DNA from: Hyaloscypha bicolor E
Taxonomy: Eukaryota > Ascomycota > Leotiomycetes > Helotiales > Hyaloscyphaceae
Direction of reading: 5' to 3'
NCBI RefSeq assembly: GCF_002865645.1
Contig: NW_020194692.1
Span: 132,208 to 196,207, forward strand
Length of the DNA stretch: 64,000 nt
Below are positions 24,713 to 35,058 of the stretch, piece after piece (within the stretch, counting starts at the first letter, position 1; every line of letters begins with the position of its first letter). The notes beneath the pieces were generated by a model, which had not been told where the DNA came from, made no database searches, and worked only from the letters and a program-made list of their open reading frames with translations. The position numbers and the translations under genes were made by a program.

Positions 24713-24855
24713 GTCGCGGCACAACTGGAAAGTGTTCCCTTTGCATCCGTGCAAGTGTCACGGCACAAGTAGAAAGTGTTCCCTCCGCATCCGTACTGTA
24801 CAAATAATAATGTCGCGGCACGACGAGAAAGTATCTCCTTTACGTCCATCCGGGT
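24713..24855. repeat. Three imperfect tandem repeats of about 45-65 bp
   Basis: Units begin at about 24713, 24757 and 24822, each reading GTC(G/A)CGGCAC, then GAAAGT(G/A)T and a C/T-rich (G/C)CATCCGT-like end. Spacing is uneven, with an AT-rich insert in the second unit. Confidence 0.7.
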
Positions 24856-25527
24856 TGACGGAGCAGGCCTACCCTACCGAGCACTCGCAACTCGCCTGCC
24901 CTCCTTGGGAGCATCGCTTCGTTGAAGCTCCCGAAAATCAGGGAGAGCCTTCTTGGCCTTGGCTGCCGCTGCTGGTTGCCGCTGCTGCTGCTGCTGCTCT
25001 CTTCCCGAGTCACTCCCCCTCCTTCGCCTCGTTTTCGTTCCACAGTTTCAATCTCGCCGCGCCCCCGGAGCCCTGCTGCTCTGCTGCTCTGCTGCTCTGC
25101 TGCCCTGCTGCCCCAGTATTTCACTCGTTCAGACGTACGTCGCCCAATCCAAAGCCCGGGAGTACGCAGGGCTTGTCCAGAGGCCAACAGGAGAGCAGGA
25201 CAGGCTGACAGCAGGCCAGGCGAAACCACCAACCACCAACCACCAACCGCCCAACCGCAGGCAGCTCCAGGGCTTCGGGGGAGAAAAACCTCGAGCGCCA
25301 CCAAGCTGCGCTGCTCCCATCCACAGCGCACCCACCCCTGGCCTGTGAGGGTCGACCACCGGGTTTCTGGGCCCATCTGCATCTGGTGGCCCCCATCTGC
25401 AATGCTGCACTTGTCTCTCGCTCGCCGCCGCCGCTCGCTGGCCTCAGCTTCACCCTCGCCCTCCTTCGCGAGTCTTTGCATCCGCTGCAGGCTGGCGCTG
25501 CTTCTACTTTATTGTTGGCTGCCCTCC

Positions 25528-25529
<2 letters not shown>

Positions 25530-25577
<48 letters not shown>

Positions 25578-25605
25578 ACCCCCCCCCCCCCCCCCCCCCC
25601 CCCCC
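25530..25605. repeat. 76-nt poly-C tract with a single A
   Basis: Uninterrupted C except for one A at 25578. The tract could form an i-motif on this strand and a G-quadruplex on the other. Its exact length is uncertain, because homopolymers of this size are often mis-assembled. Confidence 0.85.
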
Positions 25606-26628
25606 AAAGCCAAGCATGGGCCCCATGCAGGCAGCTGTCTGCCGCCCCGGTCCGTACGCTGCTCCGCACTGCACGCGCTGCACGCACTGGTCCGTCGTCT
25701 CCTGCTTTTCGTCTCTTCTCACAAGTCACAACAACCACAACCAGAACCACAACCTACTTCCTTTTTCTACCTTCAAAGTTCAACACTGTAATTCTCCGAG
25801 CAAGCATTGGCTTCCTCATAAGCAGACACCGCACCGGCAGCCAGCCCACTCGTCACATCCCCCCACCCAGACCTCTTGCATCTCGACCTACGAACCCCCC
25901 TCCCCCCCCCCATTTCCGATCGTGGTGGTGATTGTCTTGTGTTGTGCCGGCTCCTCGAGTTTTCCTTCCAAGAGTCTACAGCCTCAAACCCACCCGTTTG
26001 GTAGCCAATCCGCTCGCCCACATTGCCACCCGCCATGAATTGAACGAGAATCCTGCGCCATCCTCGCATTCGCAGAGCCACCGGATCGTCCCTCGTTGCT
26101 TTCTCCGGGAAGGGAGGGTGATTTATCGGGGGGTGGCTCGTTGACCAGTGGGTCTTCCTTCCGTGCCATCGTCGATCGACCACGCATCCAAACACATCAA
26201 GGCGCGAGGCCCTCGAGCTCCTTCAGTCTTCGACAAGCACGCATCAATTCCTCGAACTTTCCGACCGGCTGGTGCATCTTCTGTGCATCGCTTGAAGTCC
26301 AGCATCACTTTGTCAGAAGTTGGGACGAGATCTACTCCAACATCTCCCCCCACGTTTCCTCCATTCGCGACCCGCCTGCGTAATTACCGGGATACAGAGG
26401 GAGAGGCATATATTTTGGAAGTTGTCCTGGCATCCCATCATTCATGCAGCCCGGGAATGATCCTTTGATACAAGTAAGACCTTCGTGGCCGAGGTGCGCT
26501 GTACTCGCTGACATAGCTCAGTAATCGATTTGTCTTGTCTGCCACATCTGATCTCTTCAAGCCTGGCTGCATCTTGAAGTCCTACATCGTGTAAGGAACC
26601 TTCTTTCGCTCCTCGTGAAGCTATCGTC

Positions 26629-28052
26629 ATGTCCTTGTCCGGTGCATCCCAGGGCCATGGAAGCCCTCCTCCCCCCAAGGCATATCCATACGGAGCAGAA
26701 CGTGGTGAACCCAGCAGGCTTCCGGGCTCGACGACCTTGCCCCCGATGTCCTCGTTATTCAGACACGATCCAACCCAAGAACTGCATCAACCTTCACCAT
26801 CTTTCCTCGCTCGGCAGTTCCAGCCGCCTTACAACATGACAAAAGAGCATCCACTACACCCACTGTCGTTGAGCGAGAGGGACCCCAATGCACCTGTACA
26901 TCATATTTATCAACCACCCCAGTCTCGTCTCAACTCACACTTTGCGCAGAATCTGACAGAGTCGATGTTGGTCCCCACACCGGGACAGCACACGCTGGCA
27001 TTCCCTCCACGGCGCCTTTCTCCTACTCAACAGCCTCCGCAGCAGAGGCAGTTCAAAAAGATCGTGCAGAGGCAGCAGGATAAATCACGGAGGCCATCGC
27101 CGACGTCAATGCCAAGCGGGCAGAATGAGGAGATGAAAACTCGATCTCCCCCGAGGGAGCCAGAAGCTTGCCAGCCTTTGCGTCGGCCTTCAAATATGTC
27201 GGAGCCAGAACGGCGGATGTCTGCACAGAGTTACAATTCGCAGGGCCACACTTCACATGGCCACACTTCCAGATCGATGCCGATATCAGGACTCTTGAGT
27301 GATGTTCCAACGTATGTTGTGTACACTGAATCCACTGAACGCAAGCTAACGAGTCTAGCCCAACAATTGAGCCTCCGAAGCCGAACTTCACAATTCGAAT
27401 GCGTCAACAACCACTCGCAGCTCGAGCCTGCGGCTTTGGAGAGCGGGACCGCCGAGTCATTGATCCACCACCAATTCTACAAATGGACGTGGACGCTCCG
27501 AATGCCACACCCGAGGAGCTGAAGGCCTTGCTCCGACAACCATACGCCGTTGTCCATTGCACACTTTGGGATCCTCTCAACGACAGGGATGACACAGCAA
27601 TGCCTGGAACAACAGACAAAAGACAGCAGCGGCGGTTGATGGGCACCTTGGTTGCTTCCCCTTTTGTGGGCAATGATGAGCATGACGTTGAGGGATGTTT
27701 CTTTTGCTTTCCGGATTTGAGCGTCAGGACACCGGGCGTTTACAGCTTGAAGTTCAGTCTGGTGTGTCTAGATCCTTCCAAAATGGGGCCGGGGTTTTCA
27801 ATGCCGGTACGGAGCACAGCAAAGAGCGCCACTTTCCATGTATACAACGCCAAGGACTTTGGTGGAATGAGGGCATCCACCGAGTTGACAAAGAGGTTGA
27901 AATATCAAGGCTGCTTGATTTCTGTGAAGAAAGGGAATGCCAAGAGCAATGGGAAGAATGGGAGGGACGATGACGATGACGAGGATGATGATGACGACGA
28001 CGAGCTCGAGGAGGGCCGGAAAAGAAAGGCGGCGAAGAGACCGAAGCGGTGA
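26629..28052 (+). CDS. velC: Velvet-domain regulator, VelC-like
   Basis: Velvet proteins are fungal-specific DNA-binding regulators that link development to secondary metabolism. Exons 26629-27311 and 27359-28052 give 458 residues. The first ~230 residues are Pro/Gln/Ser-rich and probably disordered. The velvet domain starts across the splice (TPTIEPPKPNFTIRMRQQP) and shows the hallmark RACGFGERDRRVIDPPPILQ near residue 250, then CTLWDPLND, RRLMGTLVASPFV, FCFPDLSVRTPGVYSLKF and GMRASTELTKRLKYQG. The C-terminus is an Asp/Glu run (about 431-446) followed by a basic RKRKAAKRPKR, a likely nuclear signal. A C-terminal velvet domain after a long Pro-rich N-terminus fits VelC better than VosA (N-terminal domain) or VelB (split domain); the subfamily is inferred. 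It sits downstream of an unusually long gene-poor region. Confidence 0.92.
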
Positions 28053-28539
28053 AAATATCTTCTCTTGAGATGCACAATTTTACACGTCACGAAGAGACGA
28101 TTGGAGCGGTATTTTGGCGGTGCATTTGGTCTGCTTGAAAGGATTTGGACATTGGGCATACATGGGTCAGTTTGGGAAGGCTATGGAGGGAGTTCTGGCT
28201 AGGAGTGATGAGTGGATTTACTGCATGCATGATACCCAGGCACAACATGGTTCGCCTGTATAGAGATTGTCATACAAGTGACGCGCGGGTCTTAATGCAC
28301 AGAACAGAATTTATTATATTGACAATCTTTACGTCGGAGCCTCTTAAATCGGTGAGTGACTCAAACCCCACCATAACACGCTTCGCGGTGTACCAGGTCG
28401 CGTCTGCCAAAAACGGACTAGCCACACCAAGCCGAGTTTTCCCCCACCAAGATTTCCGCCGACACGAAATCTTTCTCTTCTCTCCTTCCCTCTGGCAGAA
28501 GCCAGCAAGGGCACCACGAGATTTGAGAAAATCGCCAAA
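28053..28539. other. Intergenic between velvet gene and CTP synthase
   Basis: No gene seen. It holds the 3' end of the velvet transcript and the promoter of CTP synthase. Confidence 0.45.
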
Positions 28540-30572
28540 ATGAAGTACGTTCTTGTATCTGGAGGTCAGTATTGTCCCTGCGCCATTCTGGCGAAAATTG
28601 GATGTGTATTGACCGAGTTACAGGTGTCATCTCTGGCATTGGAAAGGGCGTCATTGGTACGTGTGCCCTAGAATCCGCGCACAATGTGCGAATGGGACGG
28701 AGAGGAGAAGGAAGGCTAATTGAGAATAGCCTCTTCTACCGGTCTGCTGCTGAAGACGATCGGGCTTAAGATAAGTATTTTGCAGTGGGCCGCGCAGAGT
28801 CATGGCTGACGGTCGAGGCACGTCTCTTCGATCAAGATTGATCCGTACATGAATGTCGATGCTGGCACTATGGCTCCCACCGAGTAGGTTTTCTGGGTCC
28901 TTGCAGAACGGGGGCAAGGCTAATGCGCCACAGGCACGGTGAAGTCTTTGTCCTCGACGATGGCGGTGAAGTCGACCTCGACCTTGGCAACTACGAACGC
29001 TACCTCAACATCACCCTCACGCGAGAGAACAACATCACCACAGGCAAGATCTACCAACACGTCATCGAGCAAGAGCGTGCTGGCAAGTACATCGGCAAGA
29101 CGGTCCAGGTTGTTCCACACTTGACGGATGCAATCCAGGACTGGATTGAACGGGTTGCCAGAATCCCCGTCGATGACACGAAGGAGACGCCGGATGTGTG
29201 TATCATTGAGTTGGGAGGCACAGTCGGCGACATCGAAAGCGCGCCGTTCATCGAGGCTATGAGACAGTTGAAGCGGAGAGCTGGGAAAGGCAATTTCCTC
29301 CAGATTCATGTCTCGCTCGTTCCTGTTATTCAGGGAGAGCAGAAGACGAAACCTACACAGCAGGCCATTCGGGATGTTGGACGTGCTGGTCTTGTTCCAG
29401 ATCTCGTAAGTGGGCATGGCAAGTTGTAAGGCATATGCTGATTGTGTTAGATTGCATGCCGTTGTGATGTCGAGCTTGAGAAAAGCACGATGGACAAGAT
29501 TGCTAATTTCTGTCAAGTCGAACCAGAGCAAGTAATCGGAGTCCACAACGTCCCCTCAACCTATCATGTCCCCCTTCTCCTCGAGCAACAAGGTCTTGTT
29601 AAGATGGTTGGCGAAATCCTTAAACTCGACGATATCCAAAAAACCAAAGGCTTAGTCGCCCGTGGACAAGCCACATGGACCGAATGGAAGAGCCTCACCA
29701 TGCAACAAGATCGCCTCTATGAAACGGTCTCCATCGCCCTGGTAGGAAAATATACCGCTCTCCACGACAGCTACCTTTCCGTCATCAAAGCGCTCGAGCA
29801 CAGCGCCATGCGTTGCGGAAAGAAGCTCAACCTCATCTGGGTTGAGTCCTCTGATCTCGAAGAATCGACCCGCCTCAGCAACACTCCCGCCTTCCACAAA
29901 GCCTGGCACGAAGTTTGCACAGCAAACGGAATCCTCGTCCCGGGTGGTTTTGCCCAGCGAGGCACGGAAGGCATGATTGCTGCCGCCAAGTGGGCTCGAG
30001 AGCAAAAGACTCCATTCTTGGGCATCTGTCTCGGAATGCAACTCGCCGTCATCGAGTTCGCTCGTCACGTTTGCGACATCCCTAAAGCAGGGTCTGTAGA
30101 GCTAGATGGAGAGCAATGCGAGGACCCAGTCGTTATCTTTATGCCCGAAGGCGACAGAACGAAGCTGGGCGGAACGATGCGTCTCGGTCTCCGTCCCACA
30201 ATCTTCCAGGAAGGATCAGAGTGGTCTCGCCTCCGCCAACTCTACGGCGAAGTCAAGCAGATCAACGAGCGTCATCGCCACCGATATGAAGTAAACCCAG
30301 ACTACATCGATCGTCTCCACGACGCTGGTCTCGAGTTCATCGGCAAGGATGGCAAGGGCGAGAGAATGGAGATCGTAGAGCTAAAGGATCATCCGTACTA
30401 TGTGGGCGTCCAGTTCCACCCTGAGTACTTATCTCGGGTCTTGATGCCGAGTAAGCCATATCTTGGTTTCGTGGCAGCTGCATCGGGCTGCTTGGAGAAG
30501 GTTACGCAGGATGTGTTGGCGAAGGAGGGCATCTTGCCGAATGGGCATGCGGTAAATGGCGTCCGTATCTAG
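28540..30572 (+). CDS. ura7: CTP synthase (glutamine-hydrolysing)
   Basis: Makes CTP from UTP, ATP and glutamine, the last step of pyrimidine nucleotide synthesis. Six exons (28540-28564, 28624-28656, 28730-28770, 28822-28883, 28934-29405, 29451-30572) give 584 residues, like yeast Ura7. The N-terminal synthetase domain shows [17 protein letters not shown], then [10 protein letters not shown] | [11 protein letters not shown], and [21 protein letters not shown]. The class-I glutaminase domain has GFAQRGTEG, the nucleophile Cys404 in GICLGMQ, and His534 and Glu536 in FHPEY. The third intron, 28771-28821, begins ATAAGT and ends GGCAC with a CTGAC branch-like site; AT-AC is the only boundary that keeps the invariant K-V-x-S-I-K-I-D-P run. 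Confidence 0.96.
28771..28821 (+). other. Apparent AT-AC intron in CTP synthase
   Basis: The preceding exon ends GGGCTTAAG (GLK) and the next must start GTCTCTTCG (VSS) to match the universal CTP synthase block. The 51 nt between begin ATAAGT and end GAGGCAC. Sliding the boundary by one base either way gives GA...CA or TA...CG ends and breaks the protein. The ATAAGT donor and CTGAC branch-like site about 13 nt from the end fit U2-dependent AT-AC introns rather than the U12 ATATCC type. Confidence 0.8.
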
Positions 30573-31153
30573 AGTCTAGATTTCACAGGCGTAGAACGGA
30601 GTTCCGTTGCGTCCATTATGTGGGTGTTGGATTGCATAGTCTGGGATTTGCATGGTACTCGCTTTTGCGGGTGGATAAGAGTGTTTATACTGCGAGCAGG
30701 TAGATTAGTAGATTACCCCAAGCAATTGGCGCCAGTTCTATTAAGTGTCTATACACGAATACAATACATACACCTAAGCGAAATGTTTACAGTCTCAGAC
30801 GAAGCTGCTCTCAGTTCAAAATAACCCCAGACTTGAGGCCTAAGGGGCTCCACGTGACGGCTTGCCGAGTTGCCCGTTTACCCCTTTTTTAGCTCGTAGT
30901 GCAGCACCATCATTCAGCTGCTTACGTGTATCAGCCCCAATTGACGCAGGCGCATTCGATGACTCTGAGAAAACACCCATTTTATACTTGAGTTTTCCTT
31001 TCTTCTCATTCCAAAGTTCAGATTTCCAACAAGGTATCACCATATATATATACTCTCTGAGCTTACCCCCCGCTCTACCGCTGATCCTTCAACCCTTCAC
31101 CCATCCAACACTTCCCCACGACCAGCCCCTGACTTTCTTTCACTGTATTCATA
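30573..31153. other. Intergenic with TATA-like promoter stretch
   Basis: No gene seen. ATATATATATAC at about 31042-31053, roughly 100 bp before the next start codon, is a plausible core-promoter element. Confidence 0.45.
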
Positions 31154-34100
31154 ATGGACCACGAAGACCTCTCGGCTCTCCTCCCGCAATACGAATCCCT
31201 CACCCACTCCGAGCGAGTCCGGCAAATGGTCCAACTGGGCCGCAAATCCAAGACCTCGCCCGCAACAACGGCCCTGATTTCCACCCTGTCACGTGGGCCA
31301 CCCTACACACAGCTCCTGTGCCTCCAAACATGCCACGGAAGCGGCGACCTCGCCGTCGCCAAACACCTGCTCTCCGCCCCCTCGCACGTCCTCAGGAAGC
31401 AGGCCATCCATTTGATCGTCTCGCTCGGGACCGACGACGAGCTCCTCGAGGCGTTGAAAGTCGTGCCGGCAAGTCTGCAGAGGGGGACGGTGGGGAGGAT
31501 TAGCAATTTAGGCGCGAGACGGGGGAGGGAGGCTGTTATTGAGCGGTTCTTGCGGTGGTTGGAGGGGCGGGGAGGGGATGGGAAGGTTTGGAGGTGCTTG
31601 TTGCCTTTTGGATCGAGGGCTCTCCTGGAGAAGCATTTGCCCGACCTGGTGGATGACTTCTCGCTCTTGGATTGGAGCCATCTTGCGAAATGCCACCCGG
31701 CACTTGCTCAGCAAACACTGCATAGATTGATTGAGGATTCCGAAGAAGGGGATGTCTTGCTGCAGCGTATCTTGAGGCATGTTTTCACGCAATGGATCTC
31801 CCATGACGCCACGACCGGCTTTGCGCTGGACCTTGTCAGGAAATCGATGCCCAAAATACCACTTGCGGTATTCCCTATCGGCTGGCCTGAGCCCCTGCTG
31901 TTGAAACGTCGTCCAAGACAAGCTATCAATATCATCCTCAACGCGGCCGACGACCTCTCCACAGACATCTTCACCTTCCAAACAGAAAGACTGTGGCGGA
32001 AACTCTCTCTGGAGCAATTTCTCGCTTTGGCGAAGCGCTACCCATCACTCCTCGAAGGCCCTCTCTTCCCTGACTTGACCACGGAGCAGAAATTGCCTGC
32101 GTATGAACTGATCCGTGTGGCCTGGCGGGACGAGAATGGAGTCCTCGAATGGGACATCGCCGAGCACCTCCCTACCAAGGAGAGGATCGCAGAAGCACGA
32201 CGACACCTGAACCTGAAATGGCTGGACACTAACCCCAACCGACGCATCCGGTATATCTCCCTTTTGCCATGGGACGAAGCCATAGAGCTACAGAAACCAT
32301 ATCTCCGGTCCAGCGACGCTGATATCCGGAGCGAAGCGCTTTCGCGCCAGATCAAAGCAGCTAAATTCGACAGTGAGCGTATCGAAGACGCATTGGATTT
32401 GATTATCAGACATAAGAATGAGCCGGCTACGATTCAACGGGAGTTCTTTAGGGCGTTGAAAGGTATTCCCGCCGCAAGGTTCAAGGAGGGTCATCTTGGG
32501 CTTTTGACGCAGGTTGTACGGAATGCGTTGGATTCGGCGGCTGCGACGATAGCGCTGTATTTGCTGGTTGAGTTTTTGGCGGGTGTGCTTTCTGTGCACC
32601 CGAGGTGGGCGAGTCGGCAGATGGCGTTGGTGGTCAAAGAAAGAGGTGCTGTTCCCGGACGAGTGCGACTCTCGGGTGTGGTGCCGATTAAAGAAGTGAT
32701 GAGCGTGGTGCAAGAAGAGATGTCTCCTGCCCTCGAGAATCTCCTGAGGAAGCAAGATGCTGCTGCTCTTACGACTCTCGCTCGCGCTTTTGAGGAGTAC
32801 ATGGAGTACTGGCCCGAGTTACTCTCGACATGCACCAAAACCCTCGAGATCCCGGAGATGGAACGCAGCCATGAGATGATGATGGAAGCCATCTACAAAT
32901 TCCAGCACCCCGCTTCTTTCTGGACCGATATCATACCCATTCTTACAAAAGAGAACAAAGACATTGCTGGCTCGAGGCACATAGTCAGGAAGATCCATCA
33001 CCGGTATCAGAACCTCCTGGCTCCATATCTCCACCCGATCGACGCACCGCCTTCTTATACCCGCAAAAGAGATGCACTGAACGAGCTCCGAGGCGGTTTC
33101 TGGCGCTGGACCCCAGGTCAACAGGAAGCTCTCGCGCAGATTATTCTGAAGGATATAGCAGATGAAGACGTTACATCTGACAAGAAAGTCTCTTATATCC
33201 GGCAACTCGGCCGCTTACCTTCCGTAGACATCAACCATCTCATCACACTTGCAAAAGATGGACGGCCAGTTGTTCAAGAAACGGCGCTCAAGGCCCTCGG
33301 ACGCCTTGATAGCTCGGAGGGCATTCCAACCCTGATCGACGCTTTAGGAGATGACAGGGGACGAATTGCGATTTATGCACTCCGCAGCGCTCTTCGCGAC
33401 CTCCCGAAATCAAAAGCTTTCGAGATTTTGAAAGCGGTGCCGAGTACGAAAGTCACGGTTGCGAAAGAGACGGTGAGGTTGATTGGCGATCTGGAGGCTG
33501 AGGAGGCATTTCAGTGGCTTCTTGAGGCTGAGAAGACGAACCTCCACGCTTCTGTCCGGAAGGCACTGCTTCGAGCACTTTGGAATTACTTGGATCGAGA
33601 TGAAACCTGGGCGATTTTTACTCATGCGGCAGGGGGTCCGGAGCCCGAGGTCGCGAAGGGAGTCATATCCATCCCCGTGGACGGCATGTCGTTTTCTACT
33701 CGACAGAAACACCTTTCCCTGCTGCTCACTCTCCTCTCCCATCCCGCACCAGAAGTCCGACTTGAGACCCTGCAGCGATTAAACTCAATGCCTCTCAGCG
33801 ATCCAGAAGCCATGCTATCCCCGAGATTATTTGAATTGATAAGATCCGAGTACCAAGACGAAGTCTCCTGCACCGTCCGCGCCCTCTTCTCAACCTACGC
33901 ACGCACCCAAACCCCGCTCATCGCCCACCTCTACGAAGAACTCACCAGCGATCGAGAATTGCTTATCCGGGTCCACGATGTTCCATATATAAGCCAGATC
34001 AGCCCGCGCGATGAGGCGAGACATCTGTGGCCCGTGACACGGGCGATCCTCGGGGTTTTGGAGAGGGACAGGTTGAGTGTTAAGAGGAGGGTCAAGCTTA

Positions 34101-34522
34101 TGTTTGAGGGGCTGCCGTGGGATGAGTTGAAGGGCTATTTGGTGGGCGTTGTGCCGGACCTCACGGCTGATGCGCTCGTCCTCGCTTGTGGCGAGATCGA
34201 GGGCGAAGGGTGGAGTGCGGGGTGGAAGAGGGAGGGAGACGATTTCGAGGGGACGGAGGGGCTGTTGCGATGCAGTCCGGATGAGAGGGCGAGGAGGCTG
34301 GCGTTGAGTTTGCTGGTTGCGGGTGTAGGGGCGAATGGGGAGTGGACGAGGGAGAAGAGGGAGAGGTTGCAGGGGTATAGGAGTGATGAGAGTGTGTTGG
34401 TGGCGGAAGCGGCTTGGGAGGTGGAGGTCAGGGGTGTGGATGATGGGGAAGGGGAGGATGGAGAGGAAGAGGGGGATGGTGGTGATAAAGAAACAGAAAA
34501 GGGGGATGGGGGCTTTGAATGA
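31154..34522 (+). CDS. Large HEAT/ARM-like helical-repeat protein, 1,122 aa, single exon
   Basis: I do not recognise an orthologue. The protein is intronless and almost wholly alpha-helical. Repeating two-helix units are seen best at residues about 680-800 (KVSYIRQLGRLPSVDINHLITLA and VVQETALKALGRL, then GIPTLIDALGDDRGRIAIYALRSAL), which are HEAT-like. Earlier units are weaker (HVLRKQAIHLIVSLGTDDELLEAL near residue 80). No catalytic motif, signal peptide or membrane segment is visible. The C-terminal ~40 residues are very acidic and Gly-rich (DDGEGEDGEEEGDGGDKETEK). Such proteins usually act as scaffolds; no partner can be named. The uninterrupted frame in a genome where most neighbours have introns is unusual but not proof of transfer. 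Confidence 0.85.
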   Translation: MDHEDLSALLPQYESLTHSERVRQMVQLGRKSKTSPATTALISTLSRGPPYTQLLCLQTCHGSGDLAVAKHLLSAPSHVLRKQAIHLIVSLGTDDELLEALKVVPASLQRGTVGRISNLGARRGREAVIERFLRWLEGRGGDGKVWRCLLPFGSRALLEKHLPDLVDDFSLLDWSHLAKCHPALAQQTLHRLIEDSEEGDVLLQRILRHVFTQWISHDATTGFALDLVRKSMPKIPLAVFPIGWPEPLLLKRRPRQAINIILNAADDLSTDIFTFQTERLWRKLSLEQFLALAKRYPSLLEGPLFPDLTTEQKLPAYELIRVAWRDENGVLEWDIAEHLPTKERIAEARRHLNLKWLDTNPNRRIRYISLLPWDEAIELQKPYLRSSDADIRSEALSRQIKAAKFDSERIEDALDLIIRHKNEPATIQREFFRALKGIPAARFKEGHLGLLTQVVRNALDSAAATIALYLLVEFLAGVLSVHPRWASRQMALVVKERGAVPGRVRLSGVVPIKEVMSVVQEEMSPALENLLRKQDAAALTTLARAFEEYMEYWPELLSTCTKTLEIPEMERSHEMMMEAIYKFQHPASFWTDIIPILTKENKDIAGSRHIVRKIHHRYQNLLAPYLHPIDAPPSYTRKRDALNELRGGFWRWTPGQQEALAQIILKDIADEDVTSDKKVSYIRQLGRLPSVDINHLITLAKDGRPVVQETALKALGRLDSSEGIPTLIDALGDDRGRIAIYALRSALRDLPKSKAFEILKAVPSTKVTVAKETVRLIGDLEAEEAFQWLLEAEKTNLHASVRKALLRALWNYLDRDETWAIFTHAAGGPEPEVAKGVISIPVDGMSFSTRQKHLSLLLTLLSHPAPEVRLETLQRLNSMPLSDPEAMLSPRLFELIRSEYQDEVSCTVRALFSTYARTQTPLIAHLYEELTSDRELLIRVHDVPYISQISPRDEARHLWPVTRAILGVLERDRLSVKRRVKLMFEGLPWDELKGYLVGVVPDLTADALVLACGEIEGEGWSAGWKREGDDFEGTEGLLRCSPDERARRLALSLLVAGVGANGEWTREKRERLQGYRSDESVLVAEAAWEVEVRGVDDGEGEDGEEEGDGGDKETEKGDGGFE

Positions 34523-35058
34523 TAAGGGAGAGGTCGAGTCCCCAAAAAGACAAGTGCTCAGTAAGCGAAATCACCGGGAGTCCTCCCCCCTTTTTCAACT
34601 ATCCCCTCTCAGAATGTGGGGTTACAACATAGTAAGGTAAATTGTTTTACAAATTCAGGTGCACCAAAGTGGTGATATTTCCTGGTCTTATCGATTCAAA
34701 CTCTCAGCATCTGCTTCGTCAATTCGTTAAGTTCAGTCGTCTTTGCTTTCGTTGCTCTCTCATTGTCATTGGCAAAATATCGCATCTGCACCTCGAATTG
34801 AGAACAAAGGAGCAATGTTCTAAAAGCGGCATCTCGCAGACAAGAAATAGTCTTCAAACTTTATGAATGCGATTGTCTAGTCGACCGAACAAAGAAGCCA
34901 CGCATCACTGATGGATCTCGACTTGAAGCAATCGAAGCCCTCATCTTTCCTAATCAGATTCTCAGGAATTTTAGTGCCGCCGCCAATTTCCATCAATCGC
35001 TTGCTTGTTCCAGTTACATTCATCATAACCCGAGAGAAAGTGATCACCAGCTAACAAA
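34523..35058. other. Intergenic, no gene seen
   Basis: Three-prime flank of the helical-repeat gene and promoter of the kinase-like gene. No coding signal. Confidence 0.45.

Larger units (their letters stand above)
20501..26628. other. 6-kb gene-poor GC-rich region upstream of the velvet gene
   Basis: No supported gene. Long open frames in 24.0-25.9 kb exist on both strands because the DNA is GC-rich and simple-sequence rich; none has a domain. It holds CCAG units near 24138-24160, three imperfect repeats at 24713-24855, CTG/CTCTG-type runs near 24975-25110, and a C tract at 25530-25605. The 3' part probably includes the promoter and a long 5' leader of the velvet gene. Confidence 0.5.

Noticed and set aside
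24070..24849. Minus-strand open frame of about 259 codons in GC-rich DNA
   Set aside because: It runs through simple repeats (CCAG, CTG-type) and has no motif; equally long frames exist on the other strand.
24840..25791. Overlapping open frames on both strands with Pro or Gly runs
   Set aside because: The runs come from the C tract and compositional bias, not from coding selection.
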